Assembly: GCA_905181875.1 (NCBI GenBank)
Contig: CAJIZH010000003.1
Coordinates: 930,001 to 994,000 of the forward strand
From: Flavobacteriales bacterium UBA6770
GTDB taxonomy: Bacteria > Bacteroidota > Bacteroidia > Flavobacteriales_G > Salibacteraceae
Direction: 5' to 3'
Length of the DNA stretch: 64,000 nucleotides
In this document: piece by piece, positions 1 to 7,410 of the stretch
How the letters are laid out: every line of letters begins with the position of its first letter
How positions within the stretch are numbered: position 1 is the stretch's first letter
Position numbers and translations under genes: made by a program
Notes under the pieces: generated by a model
What the model saw: only the letters and a program-made list of their open reading frames with translations
Databases searched by the model: none
What the model was told of the DNA's origin: nothing

Positions 1-339
1 CCTGATTTTCCAACCAACAAATTTGATATAGCGCTTTGCACGCTGTTCTTGCATCATTTTGAAGATAAAGTGGCGCTTGACTTTTTGAAAAAAACACAAA
101 ACCAAACTACTATCGGATTGGTGATTAATGATTTACACAGACATTCTTTTGCCTATTTTCTGTTTTGGATTGTAGCCACTATTATAGGCAACCCGATAAT
201 CAAAACCGATGGGTTAATTTCTATTCTGAGAGGATTTAAACGAAAAGAATTAGAAGAGTACTCTGCTAAATTAAACTTCAAAAGTTCCCTAACTTGGCGC
301 TGGGCCTATAGGTACGAATGGATTATTAAAAAACAATGA
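1..339 (+). CDS. SAM-dependent methyltransferase, 5'-truncated by window edge
   Basis: The frame is open from base 1 and ends just after the next gene starts, so only the C-terminal 112 residues are present. The first residues read FDIALCTLFLHHF, the 'FD-hydrophobic-HHF' strand (post-motif II) of class I SAM methyltransferases. The glycine-rich SAM loop would lie off the window. The stop overlaps the start of the type III PKS by 4 nt, so it belongs to the same operon. In known type III PKS clusters (srsAB of Streptomyces, bpsAB of Bacillus) an adjacent methyltransferase methylates the polyketide ring or pyrone; the same role is inferred here. The family is fairly sure, the substrate is not. 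Confidence 0.75.
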   Translation, partial: PDFPTNKFDIALCTLFLHHFEDKVALDFLKKTQNQTTIGLVINDLHRHSFAYFLFWIVATIIGNPIIKTDGLISILRGFKRKELEEYSAKLNFKSSLTWRWAYRYEWIIKKQ

Positions 340-1394
340 GCGTAAAAATTACATCTATCGCCACACAACTGCCGCCCTACTCTAGGACAACGGATGAAAT
401 AATCCCATTCCTAAAAGTATGGCTAACAGGTCAGGAAGAGCGATTTCAGCGTAAAGTGATCAAGCTTTTTGAAAACGCAGGAGTGGAAAAACGCTACTCA
501 ATAATGGATGCCGAAGAGGTGTTTAATAAGACCTCTTTTGAAGACAAAAACGACATCTATAAACGGGAAACGATTAAGCTTGCAGAGGGTGCCTTAACTA
601 AGGCACTAAACAATGCTCAACTAAAAGCTACCGATATCGATTACATCATCACAGTAAGTTGCACTGGAATAATGATTCCTTCTGTTGATGCCTATCTGAT
701 CAATAAATTAGGTATGAATCAAGATGTCGTAAGGCTACCAGTGACCGAAATGGGCTGTGTAGCAGGAGTGTCGGGAATGATTTACGCTAAAAATTTCTTA
801 AAAGCTAATCCAAACAAACGCGCTGCTGTAATTGCAGTGGAATCACCAACTTCTACTTTCCAAATTGACGATTATTCGATGGTGAACATTGTAAGCGCTG
901 CCATTTTTGGCGATGGTTGCGCGTGTACCATTCTTTCTTCTCACAAAAACGAAAAAGGCCCCGAAATCATTGATGAAGCTATGTACCACTTCTACAACGC
1001 CGAACATATGATGGGTTTTGAGTTGAGAAACACAGGACTACAAATGGTTTTGGATAAAGAAGTACCTGAAAAAATTGCAGAGCATTTTCCAAAAATTGTG
1101 AACCCTTTTCTTGAACGCAACCAGCTCGCTATTGAAGACATAGATCATTTAATTTTTCATCCAGGAGGCAAAAAAATTGTGCAAACCGTAGAAGAATTAT
1201 TTGGTGCTATGGGTAAGGATATTAATAACACAAAAGCAGTACTCAAAGAATTTGGTAACATGTCTAGCGCAACAGTTATGTATGTACTCGAGCGTTTTAT
1301 GCAACAAGAAGCCGCCCCTCATAAAGGTGATTACGGATTAATGTTGAGCTTTGGCCCCGGATTTACTGCACAGCGAATACTATTGAAATGGTAA
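336..1394 (+). CDS. type III polyketide synthase (chalcone/stilbene synthase family)
   Basis: A 352-residue thiolase-fold enzyme of the usual type III PKS length. The triad is visible: Cys141 in EMGCVAGVSG, His275 in IFHPGGKK, and Asn308 in EFGNMSSATVMYVL. The C-terminus has the family GFGPG-like loop (SFGPGFTAQ). KAS III enzymes share the Cys-His-Asn triad, but the HPGGKKI and FGPGFTAQ stretches fit bacterial type III PKS better. Such enzymes extend an acyl starter with malonyl-CoA and cyclise it to alkylresorcinols or alkylpyrones. The gene is followed with overlap by fatty-acid-type genes including an ACP, so the starter is probably delivered as acyl-ACP (inference). The overlap with the next gene is 7 nt (ATGGTAA). 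Confidence 0.88.
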   Translation: MSVKITSIATQLPPYSRTTDEIIPFLKVWLTGQEERFQRKVIKLFENAGVEKRYSIMDAEEVFNKTSFEDKNDIYKRETIKLAEGALTKALNNAQLKATDIDYIITVSCTGIMIPSVDAYLINKLGMNQDVVRLPVTEMGCVAGVSGMIYAKNFLKANPNKRAAVIAVESPTSTFQIDDYSMVNIVSAAIFGDGCACTILSSHKNEKGPEIIDEAMYHFYNAEHMMGFELRNTGLQMVLDKEVPEKIAEHFPKIVNPFLERNQLAIEDIDHLIFHPGGKKIVQTVEELFGAMGKDINNTKAVLKEFGNMSSATVMYVLERFMQQEAAPHKGDYGLMLSFGPGFTAQRILLKW

Positions 1395-2176
1395 GAGAAT
1401 TTGAAGGAAATAACGAATGGGCTTTGATACTCGGATCCTCTAGTGGATTAGGGTTAGCTACGGCAAAAAAACTAGCCCAACACGGCCTAAATTTATGTCT
1501 GATTTATCGTTCTCGAAAAAGCGACACTGCGGGCATTCTGGAACTGTTTCAGGCCATTGCTTCTAAACATCAGGTAGAGGTATTAGAGTTCAATGTTGAT
1601 ATAGTGAAAACAGAAAATCGTGAGATGGTTTTGGATAAATTAGTTGGTAAGGCTACTGTTAAAGTCTTGGTGCACAGCATTGCAAAAGGAAACTTAAAAC
1701 CAATGACTGCTCACGATTCTAGAGAACTACAAAACGACGATTTTCATTTGACCTTAGAAAATATGGCAATTAGTCTCTACGATTGGACAAAAGCCGTTTT
1801 CGCAAAACATCTGTTTGCTAAAGATGCTAGAGTCATTAGCTTTACCAGTGAAGGAAATAAAAAAGCATGGAAAAATTACGCGGCGGTTTCTGCTGCAAAA
1901 GTTGCCTTGGAGGCAATTACCAGAAATATCGCATTGGAATTCGCTCCACACGGTATTCGAGCCAATTGCATTGAAGCTGGAGTTACCGATACCGCTTCAT
2001 TGCGCATGATTCCGGGAAATGAACAGCTAATAGAACATACCTTAAAACGAAATCCTTTTAAGCGATTAACCACTCCTGAGGATGTCGCTAATGCTGTTTA
2101 CTTGCTGTCTAAAGACGAAGCGCGATGGATAACAGGGGCGATAATTCCCGTTAACGGAGGAGAACATTTGAACTAA
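1388..2176 (+). CDS. FabL-like enoyl-ACP reductase (SDR family)
   Basis: A 262-residue Rossmann short-chain dehydrogenase. The nucleotide loop is GSSSGLGLA (residues 16-24). VHSIAKG (95-101) resembles the VHSIA motif of enoyl reductases. The active site is Tyr164 and Lys171, spaced Y-x6-K as in FabI/FabL, not the Y-x3-K of ketoreductases such as FabG. The C-terminal half strongly recalls Bacillus FabL (ALEAITR, AVELSP-like, GGxIDTxAL-like, GxxIxVNGG). It would reduce enoyl-ACP, giving a saturated chain. No ketoreductase lies in the operon, so a housekeeping FabG is presumed. Start and stop overlap both neighbours. The enoyl-reductase call is good; the exact substrate is inferred. Confidence 0.78.
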   Translation: MVREFEGNNEWALILGSSSGLGLATAKKLAQHGLNLCLIYRSRKSDTAGILELFQAIASKHQVEVLEFNVDIVKTENREMVLDKLVGKATVKVLVHSIAKGNLKPMTAHDSRELQNDDFHLTLENMAISLYDWTKAVFAKHLFAKDARVISFTSEGNKKAWKNYAAVSAAKVALEAITRNIALEFAPHGIRANCIEAGVTDTASLRMIPGNEQLIEHTLKRNPFKRLTTPEDVANAVYLLSKDEARWITGAIIPVNGGEHLN

Positions 2177-2613
2177 TGAATTCTGAAGAAATTATATCAT
2201 ACCTGCCCTACGGTGCTCCGTTTTTATTTGTAGACAAAATAATCTCGGTAGATGCAACGTCAATTACAGGAACTTTTCGATTCGATGAATCGTTAGACTT
2301 CTATAAGGGTCATTTCAAAGAAAAGCCTTTAACCCCGGGCGTTATACTTACCGAGACAATGGCTCAAATTGGAGTTGTTTCATTGGGAATCTATTTGGTT
2401 AAAACCGAAGGTGGCGACTTACAGAATATGCAGATTGCCTTAACTTCTTCTGAGGTTGATTTCTATAAACCGGTTTTTCCAAGCGAAACGGTTACCGTAA
2501 AAAGCACCCAAGAATATTTTCGATTCAGCAAACTCAAATGCTGCGTTGAAATGTTCAATGAAAAAGAAGAATTGGTTTGTCGTGGTAAAATAGCGGGAAT
2601 GATTAAAAGCTAA
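2176..2613 (+). CDS. FabZ-like 3-hydroxyacyl-ACP dehydratase (hot-dog fold)
   Basis: A 145-residue hot-dog protein of FabZ length. It starts with the FabZ-type LPYGAPFLFVDKI, followed by FYKGHFKEKPLTPGVILTE: the catalytic His of GHF and the acidic residue in the helix TETMAQ match FabZ (GHFPxxPVMPGVLxxEAMAQ). The usual LPHRxPFL histidine is replaced (LPYGAPFL), but that residue is not catalytic. The enzyme would dehydrate 3-hydroxyacyl-ACP in the dedicated chain-elongation cycle. ATG overlaps the TAA of the reductase and its own stop overlaps the KAS gene (TAATG on both sides), indicating translational coupling. Confidence 0.82.
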   Translation: MNSEEIISYLPYGAPFLFVDKIISVDATSITGTFRFDESLDFYKGHFKEKPLTPGVILTETMAQIGVVSLGIYLVKTEGGDLQNMQIALTSSEVDFYKPVFPSETVTVKSTQEYFRFSKLKCCVEMFNEKEELVCRGKIAGMIKS

Positions 2614-3881
2614 TGGAAAATAGAGTAGTCATAACAGGAATGGGTGTTGTTGCGCCAAACGGGGTTGGTTTAGAAGCTTTTTCTAATGCAATCCGACACG
2701 GTATTTCTGGAATCGAGTTTTTTTCGGATTTAAAAGAATTTGGATTTTCCTGCTGTATTGCTGGTATTCCAATGGTTTCAGAGCAATTAAAACGCGAATA
2801 CTTCACAGAACTACAGCTTAAAAACTTCAACAGCTCAGGAATTCTATACGGCTGTATCGCAGGAATGGATGCTTGGAAAGATGCTGGATTGGCAATTTCT
2901 GAATCTACTGATTTTGATAGTGGAACTGTTTTTGGCGCGGGAACTTCGGGAATTGACAAATTTCGTGAAGCAATTTACAAGTTAGACGACGGCAAGGTGC
3001 GCCGACTAGGCAGTACGGTGGTCGCTCAAACTATGGCGAGCGGAGTAAGCGCATATCTCGGAGGTATTTTAGGGCTTGGAAATCAAGTAACTACCAATTC
3101 TTCAGCTTGCACAACAGGAACAGAAGCTATTCTAATGGGCTACGACAGAATAAAAGCCGGTAAGGCTAAGCGAATGCTTATTGGCAGCACTAGCGACAGT
3201 GGTCCCTATGTTTGGGGTGGTTTTGACGCTATGCGGGTTTTGACTTACAAACACAACGAAAGTCCAGCACAAGGATCTCGACCTATGAGTGCAACAGCGG
3301 CTGGATTTGTGCCGGGAAGCGGTGCCGGTGCAATGGTCTTAGAATCTTTAGAAAGTGCCTTAGAGCGTGACGCAACTATCTATGCAGAAGTATTAGGCGG
3401 AGATGTAAATTCTGGTGGACAACGAAATGATGGATCTATGACAGCACCGAACTCCGAAGCTGTTCAGCGTTGCATTTCAGCTGCATTAAAAAATGCCAGA
3501 ATTCAGCCCAAAGATATCGATGTCATAAACGGTCACTTAACGGCAACGAGTAAGGACTTTACAGAAATTCGAAATTGGTCAGAAGCTTTAGATTTAAAGG
3601 GAACCGATTTTCCGTATATCAACTCGTTAAAGTCAATGGTTGGTCATTGTTTATGCGCTTCTGGATCTATTGAAAGCGTTGCAAGTGTCTTGCAAATTAA
3701 AGAGGGTTTCGTTTTTCAGAACATCAATTGCAACGACCTTAATGAAGAAATTACAGGATTGATTTCGAAAGAAAGGATCCCACAAAAAACAATCAAAAAA
3801 GACATAAACATTGTGGCAAAAGCTAGCTTTGGTTTCGGAGACGTAAACGGTTGCGTTATTTTTAAAAAATTCAATAAGTAA
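2613..3881 (+). CDS. beta-ketoacyl-ACP synthase (FabF/KAS II family)
   Basis: A 422-residue condensing enzyme of normal KAS II length. The Cys-His-His triad is complete: Cys166 in NSSACTTGTEA, His308 in INGHLTAT, and His345 in SMVGHCLCASG. N-terminus VVITGMGVVAPNG is typical. The motif around His308 (NGHLTAT instead of the housekeeping NAHGTST) marks it as a specialised paralogue rather than the primary FabF. Similar divergent KAS enzymes occur in aryl-polyene and flexirubin-type clusters. It would elongate the acyl-ACP by two carbons per round. Coupled by 1-nt overlaps to the dehydratase and the ACP gene. Confidence 0.87.
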   Translation: MENRVVITGMGVVAPNGVGLEAFSNAIRHGISGIEFFSDLKEFGFSCCIAGIPMVSEQLKREYFTELQLKNFNSSGILYGCIAGMDAWKDAGLAISESTDFDSGTVFGAGTSGIDKFREAIYKLDDGKVRRLGSTVVAQTMASGVSAYLGGILGLGNQVTTNSSACTTGTEAILMGYDRIKAGKAKRMLIGSTSDSGPYVWGGFDAMRVLTYKHNESPAQGSRPMSATAAGFVPGSGAGAMVLESLESALERDATIYAEVLGGDVNSGGQRNDGSMTAPNSEAVQRCISAALKNARIQPKDIDVINGHLTATSKDFTEIRNWSEALDLKGTDFPYINSLKSMVGHCLCASGSIESVASVLQIKEGFVFQNINCNDLNEEITGLISKERIPQKTIKKDINIVAKASFGFGDVNGCVIFKKFNK

Positions 3882-4138
3882 TGATTACAAACGAACAAAT
3901 GATCAACGATTTAAGCGACATTGTAAAACCTTATATCCAGAATCAAGTGGCTTTTGATAACCTCTCGGCCGACACCGATTTTATAAACGATTTAAAAATA
4001 AACTCGGCTAATTTAGTAGACGTGGTGTTGGATATTGAAGATAAATTCGATATTGAAATCGACAACGAATCGATGGACAAAATGCTAAATGTAAAAGCAG
4101 CTGTAGAAATCATTGCAACCAAGCTAGCTAAGAAATAG
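3881..4138 (+). CDS. acyl carrier protein
   Basis: An 85-residue ACP. The phosphopantetheine site is Ser42 in LKINSANLVDVVLDIEDKF, which corresponds to the usual DSLxxVEL-type helix II, with Asn in place of the Asp before Ser. The remaining sequence is acidic and helical, as in carrier proteins. It sits between the KAS and a phosphopantetheinyl transferase, so it is probably the dedicated carrier of this pathway, activated by that transferase. Overlaps the KAS stop by 1 nt. Confidence 0.85.
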   Translation: MITNEQMINDLSDIVKPYIQNQVAFDNLSADTDFINDLKINSANLVDVVLDIEDKFDIEIDNESMDKMLNVKAAVEIIATKLAKK

Positions 4139-4149
4139 TAGCTAGAATT

Positions 4150-4728
4150 TTGGAAAGAGTTGGGAACGATATCGTTGATTTAAAGGTTGCCGCAACTGAA
4201 AGTAATTGGGAACGCAAAGGCTTTTTGAATAAAATATTCACCGCCAGAGAGAGAGAATACATTAGCAATTCCAACAATAAATTCAACACCGTTTGGCGCT
4301 TGTGGAGTATGAAGGAAAGTGCTTACAAATTGTATATTCAACAAAATGGTGAGCGTTTTTTTAATCCTAAGAAATTAGAGTGCACGATCTTTTCTAAAAA
4401 TGAAGGTCAAGTAATTGTTGGAGAGTCTTGGTTTTCTACCTCAACTAAAAGTAACAATAATTTGATTTTTAGCACCGCACTCATTGATAAGTCAACGACC
4501 GTTATTTCGTGTGATTTCAAAATTAATAATTGTGCTCAAAGCGAACAAACTCATTCGGCAATTCTCCACTACATAGCCTTTCTAACAAAATTTAAACTAA
4601 GTAAACTCACCATTAAAAAATCAGCGAACAACGTACCTTGCTTATATTTCCAAAACGAACAACTTCCATGGTCAATATCCTTATCGCACCACGGAACTTT
4701 CGGCGCCTTTTCATTAATAAAAAATTAA
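4150..4728 (+). CDS. 4'-phosphopantetheinyl transferase superfamily protein
   Basis: 192 residues starting with TTG at 4150. VGNDIVDLK near the N-terminus gives the Mg-binding Asp, and WRLWSMKESAYKLY gives the W(S/T)xKEA-type motif with the catalytic Glu and Lys. Both motifs define the Sfp/AcpS superfamily. It would transfer phosphopantetheine from CoA to the ACP encoded 11 nt upstream. The only in-frame start before the GNDIVDL motif is this TTG, so it is chosen with confidence. A pathway-private PPTase beside its ACP is common in Bacteroidota lipid and polyene clusters. Confidence 0.82.
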   Translation: MERVGNDIVDLKVAATESNWERKGFLNKIFTAREREYISNSNNKFNTVWRLWSMKESAYKLYIQQNGERFFNPKKLECTIFSKNEGQVIVGESWFSTSTKSNNNLIFSTALIDKSTTVISCDFKINNCAQSEQTHSAILHYIAFLTKFKLSKLTIKKSANNVPCLYFQNEQLPWSISLSHHGTFGAFSLIKN

Positions 4729-4729
4729 A

Positions 4730-5167
4730 ATGGTTCAAGAGTTTATAATCTACACAAAACAAAAACTTAACGTTGATAAGCGGTTAATTGTCATTTACGC
4801 AATTCTCTACTTTGCTTGGGGAATGGGAATGGACAAGTTTGGGACGATAATGGAAATTGCTCGTTTCAGCTATTGGTGGCAAGTCATTACAGTCTACTTA
4901 TTGTACATGGTTCCCTTCTCGCTTATTTTGCGCGGCCTGCCATTTCATCAGCAATATGCATATGGATTGGTAACGATGTGTCTTCTTGAATTTGGCGGGT
5001 ACCTGCTAGGAAGCTCATACGCCTATCCAGAAAACTTAATGGACCAATACCTTGGTGTTCGTAATTTCAGCTTAGGTATGGCTGTTTTTTTTACGCTCTA
5101 CTATCCTGCGGGAAACTGGTTGGCTGGTAAAGTATATTTTATCCTCTTTAAAAAGGAAGCGGAATAA
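4730..5167 (+). CDS. hypothetical integral membrane protein
   Basis: 145 residues with about four hydrophobic segments (roughly residues 20-38, 48-66, 75-95 and 110-140). No family was recognised. It starts 2 nt after the PPTase stop and its own stop overlaps the next methyltransferase start (TAATG), so it is an operon member. Aromatic-rich segments (WGMGMDKFG, YWWQ) stand out. A role in transport or membrane anchoring of the lipid product is possible, but nothing in the sequence proves it. Confidence 0.7.
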   Translation: MVQEFIIYTKQKLNVDKRLIVIYAILYFAWGMGMDKFGTIMEIARFSYWWQVITVYLLYMVPFSLILRGLPFHQQYAYGLVTMCLLEFGGYLLGSSYAYPENLMDQYLGVRNFSLGMAVFFTLYYPAGNWLAGKVYFILFKKEAE

Positions 5168-5889
5168 TGCTCGAGCTGCGCAGTAAAGAAAAAGAACAAC
5201 TCGATAACCTAAAAATCTGTGGGGCGCAACTCACCAAAACGCTCGATGGGCTTTCTATCATCAATCGGTTTCTAGGAAATACGAACGCTACCTTCTCTGC
5301 AGTTAAACCAATTCTAATTCAATCTGAAACTTCAATTACTATAATAGATTTAGGATGTGGTGGTGGAGACAATCTGAGAAAAATAGCCCGTTGGTGTTCT
5401 CAAAAAAACATTCGCGTTCGCTTAATTGGCATTGACGGAAATTTAAATATTCTAGATTATGCTTTAGATAAAAACACAAGCTCACTTACTGTTGAATATG
5501 TTCAAGCAGACATCCTATCCAACGAATTTGAACTTCCTTACTGCGACATTCTATTAAGCAGTCACTTCATTTATCATTTTTCGGATAGTGATCTTGTCCG
5601 GTTTTTAAAGAGGTCCAGACCACGGATAAAACAACACATAATCTTTAGTGAATTGGAAAGAAATCCCTTAGCGTTTTCACTGTTCAATGTTAGTTCGTTA
5701 TTTATGCCTTTTACCAAAATGGTAAAACAAGATGGAAAACGCGCAATAAAACGAGCGTTTAAAAAACCAGAACTGGATTCTATTTTAATAAAAGCGGGCT
5801 TTGGTAATTATCGAATCACTCGAAAATGGGCATTTCGATTGTTAATTTCAATAGATTATACTTCATTAAAATCAACTAAAACTTTCTAA
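5167..5889 (+). CDS. class I SAM-dependent methyltransferase
   Basis: 240 residues. Motif I is IIDLGCGGGDNLRKIA (about residues 59-74), with an acidic strand LIGIDGN (motif II) and LLSSHFIYHF (post-motif). This is the second methyltransferase of the operon; the first is at the window start. Type III PKS products are often O- or C-methylated, so this is a candidate tailoring enzyme; an isoprenoid-quinone or unrelated substrate cannot be excluded. Its 3' end overlaps the convergent outer-membrane gene by 14 nt, marking the operon's end. Confidence 0.82.
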   Translation: MLELRSKEKEQLDNLKICGAQLTKTLDGLSIINRFLGNTNATFSAVKPILIQSETSITIIDLGCGGGDNLRKIARWCSQKNIRVRLIGIDGNLNILDYALDKNTSSLTVEYVQADILSNEFELPYCDILLSSHFIYHFSDSDLVRFLKRSRPRIKQHIIFSELERNPLAFSLFNVSSLFMPFTKMVKQDGKRAIKRAFKKPELDSILIKAGFGNYRITRKWAFRLLISIDYTSLKSTKTF

Positions 5890-6934
5890 ACCAAGCGAAA
5901 CGTGGAATTGGAACAGGGATGATTTGGAGCGGATTTATGCCTGTCCGAGATGCTACAAATGAAAAACCAAACTGGAATGCTGCATCATCCTTTTTCTGAA
6001 ACCGAAGGCCAGGAGTAAGCAAGAAACCGAAATCCGCTGATGTGCTGCCAAAAACAATAGAATCAAACACAAAACTTGCTTTTTTACCTATTTGCACAAT
6101 CCCCCCAATAGAACCAAGGACCGCTCCTCCCGAATTATTGACAGCCCACACCTGACCATAGCCGAGTGCGAAATTTATGTTTCTTCTCCTGTTTCCTTTG
6201 GTATAAGTTGCAAAAGGTAACACCCCTAGGTTAAAACCAAGATCATTAATAAGCGATGGCCAACCCATGTTTCCAATAAGAACACCGTAACCTAAACTAC
6301 TTTCCTTGGTCAATTCGTGCACTGATTTTATTGTCACTATTAACGGCACAGCAACCCAAGATGTAATTATACCAACCGTTACATTATCTGCAACTCCAAA
6401 CTGAATATCTGGCCCTATCAATGTATACTTAACATAACTCTCACCTTTCTTTATGGATAATGCGTTGGTTGTACCAAAGTACCTAGAAGCAAAGACTTGA
6501 TTAGGTTGATAATCTCCACTCGCAGTAAAATTACTACCGTCTAATTGTTTTATTTGTTTTATTTGAAATTTAGGTATGGTGATTTTTCCAAGATCACGAG
6601 TTTCAATAGTTACCTCTTTATCATCGTTTTTTATGATTGTCCCAACAAACACTCCTCCATTAAAGCTGATAATTACAAATTGCGCTGACGTTATGGCGCC
6701 GCCCTCTATGATTTCGCTTATCTGGTATTTAGGAATGGTAACCTTACCTATATTCAAGGTTTCAATAACAACCTCCTTATCATTGTTTTTGATGACTTTT
6801 CCAACAAACTGACCTCCATCTAACGTGTATATCGTAGATTTTTTAGTTGATGTAGTGTCGGCATATTCAAAGTCTTGAGCACCTAATGACATACTGAATA
6901 TCAAGCAAAAAACAAGCGTTGCTATTTTAAACAT
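5876..6934 (-). CDS. putative outer-membrane protein with duplicated N-terminal repeat
   Basis: 352 residues with a signal peptide (about 1-19, ending SLGAQ). Residues 39-74 and 92-127 are two near-identical repeats built on GGxFVGxIIKNDDKEVxIET and GKxTIPKxQI, giving a 53-residue period; these resemble small beta-barrel units. The C-terminal 200 residues alternate Gly, aromatic and polar residues and end in RFAWFRKF, like an outer-membrane beta-barrel. The function is unknown. It is convergent with the PKS operon (14-nt overlap) and separated from mnmG by a long non-coding gap, so it is probably transcribed alone. Confidence 0.7.
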   Translation of the reverse strand: MFKIATLVFCLIFSMSLGAQDFEYADTTSTKKSTIYTLDGGQFVGKVIKNNDKEVVIETLNIGKVTIPKYQISEIIEGGAITSAQFVIISFNGGVFVGTIIKNDDKEVTIETRDLGKITIPKFQIKQIKQLDGSNFTASGDYQPNQVFASRYFGTTNALSIKKGESYVKYTLIGPDIQFGVADNVTVGIITSWVAVPLIVTIKSVHELTKESSLGYGVLIGNMGWPSLINDLGFNLGVLPFATYTKGNRRRNINFALGYGQVWAVNNSGGAVLGSIGGIVQIGKKASFVFDSIVFGSTSADFGFLLTPGLRFQKKDDAAFQFGFSFVASRTGINPLQIIPVPIPRFAWFRKF

Positions 6935-7394
6935 AATATAAAAAGTTAAGAATTAGGCCCTGCAATTAATTGCAAAACTGTACTAATTAAAATATCTAAT
7001 AAGTTATAAATCAAGAGCTAATATCATAACAATTGATCTTATAGAGGAAGGTTTAATTCGTTAGAAGTCAGCCTAAATTCTATTACCATTAGAAACCCGT
7101 GTTATTATACTAACAGAATCAAGCGTAGTCCATTAATCAGAACATTTAGGGTCGCTTTCATTGGGAAACTCCAGTATTGAATGTTGCTTTTTTTTGTGAC
7201 CAGAGACATTACTGTAGTATGTGAAGCCTTTTAATTTGGAACTTCTAATTGCGTGTTATTAAATTATCACGCTAACGAGGCGTTCGTTTTCGGGTCCTTA
7301 AATGCAGTCTTTCGGGACCTGGGTTTCAATTCTACTTGGAGGTAGAAGAAAAACCTCGGTTTTATTATAGTGCTAAAAATCAGCATCTTAAAAT
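6935..7394. other. intergenic region, no gene seen
   Basis: About 460 nt between the start of the outer-membrane protein gene and the end of mnmG. No reading frame with coding character was found on either strand. There are small inverted repeats: GGGTCC...GGGACC around 7292-7317, TTCTAC...GTAGAA at 7329-7346, and AAAACC-TC-GGTTTT at 7350-7363. The last two could act as the mnmG transcript end on the minus strand. The parS site lies at the right edge. Confidence 0.5.
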
Positions 7395-7410
7395 TGTTTC
7401 ACGTGAAACG
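7395..7410. promoter_or_regulatory. parS site (ParB-binding palindrome), mnmG 3' side
   Basis: The core at 7396-7409 is the perfect 14-bp palindrome GTTTCACGTGAAAC, with T before and G after. The widely conserved bacterial parS consensus is TGTTTCACGTGAAACA, so 15 of 16 positions match. It lies immediately after the mnmG stop codon. Paired with an identical core on the other side of the gene. Confidence 0.85.
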
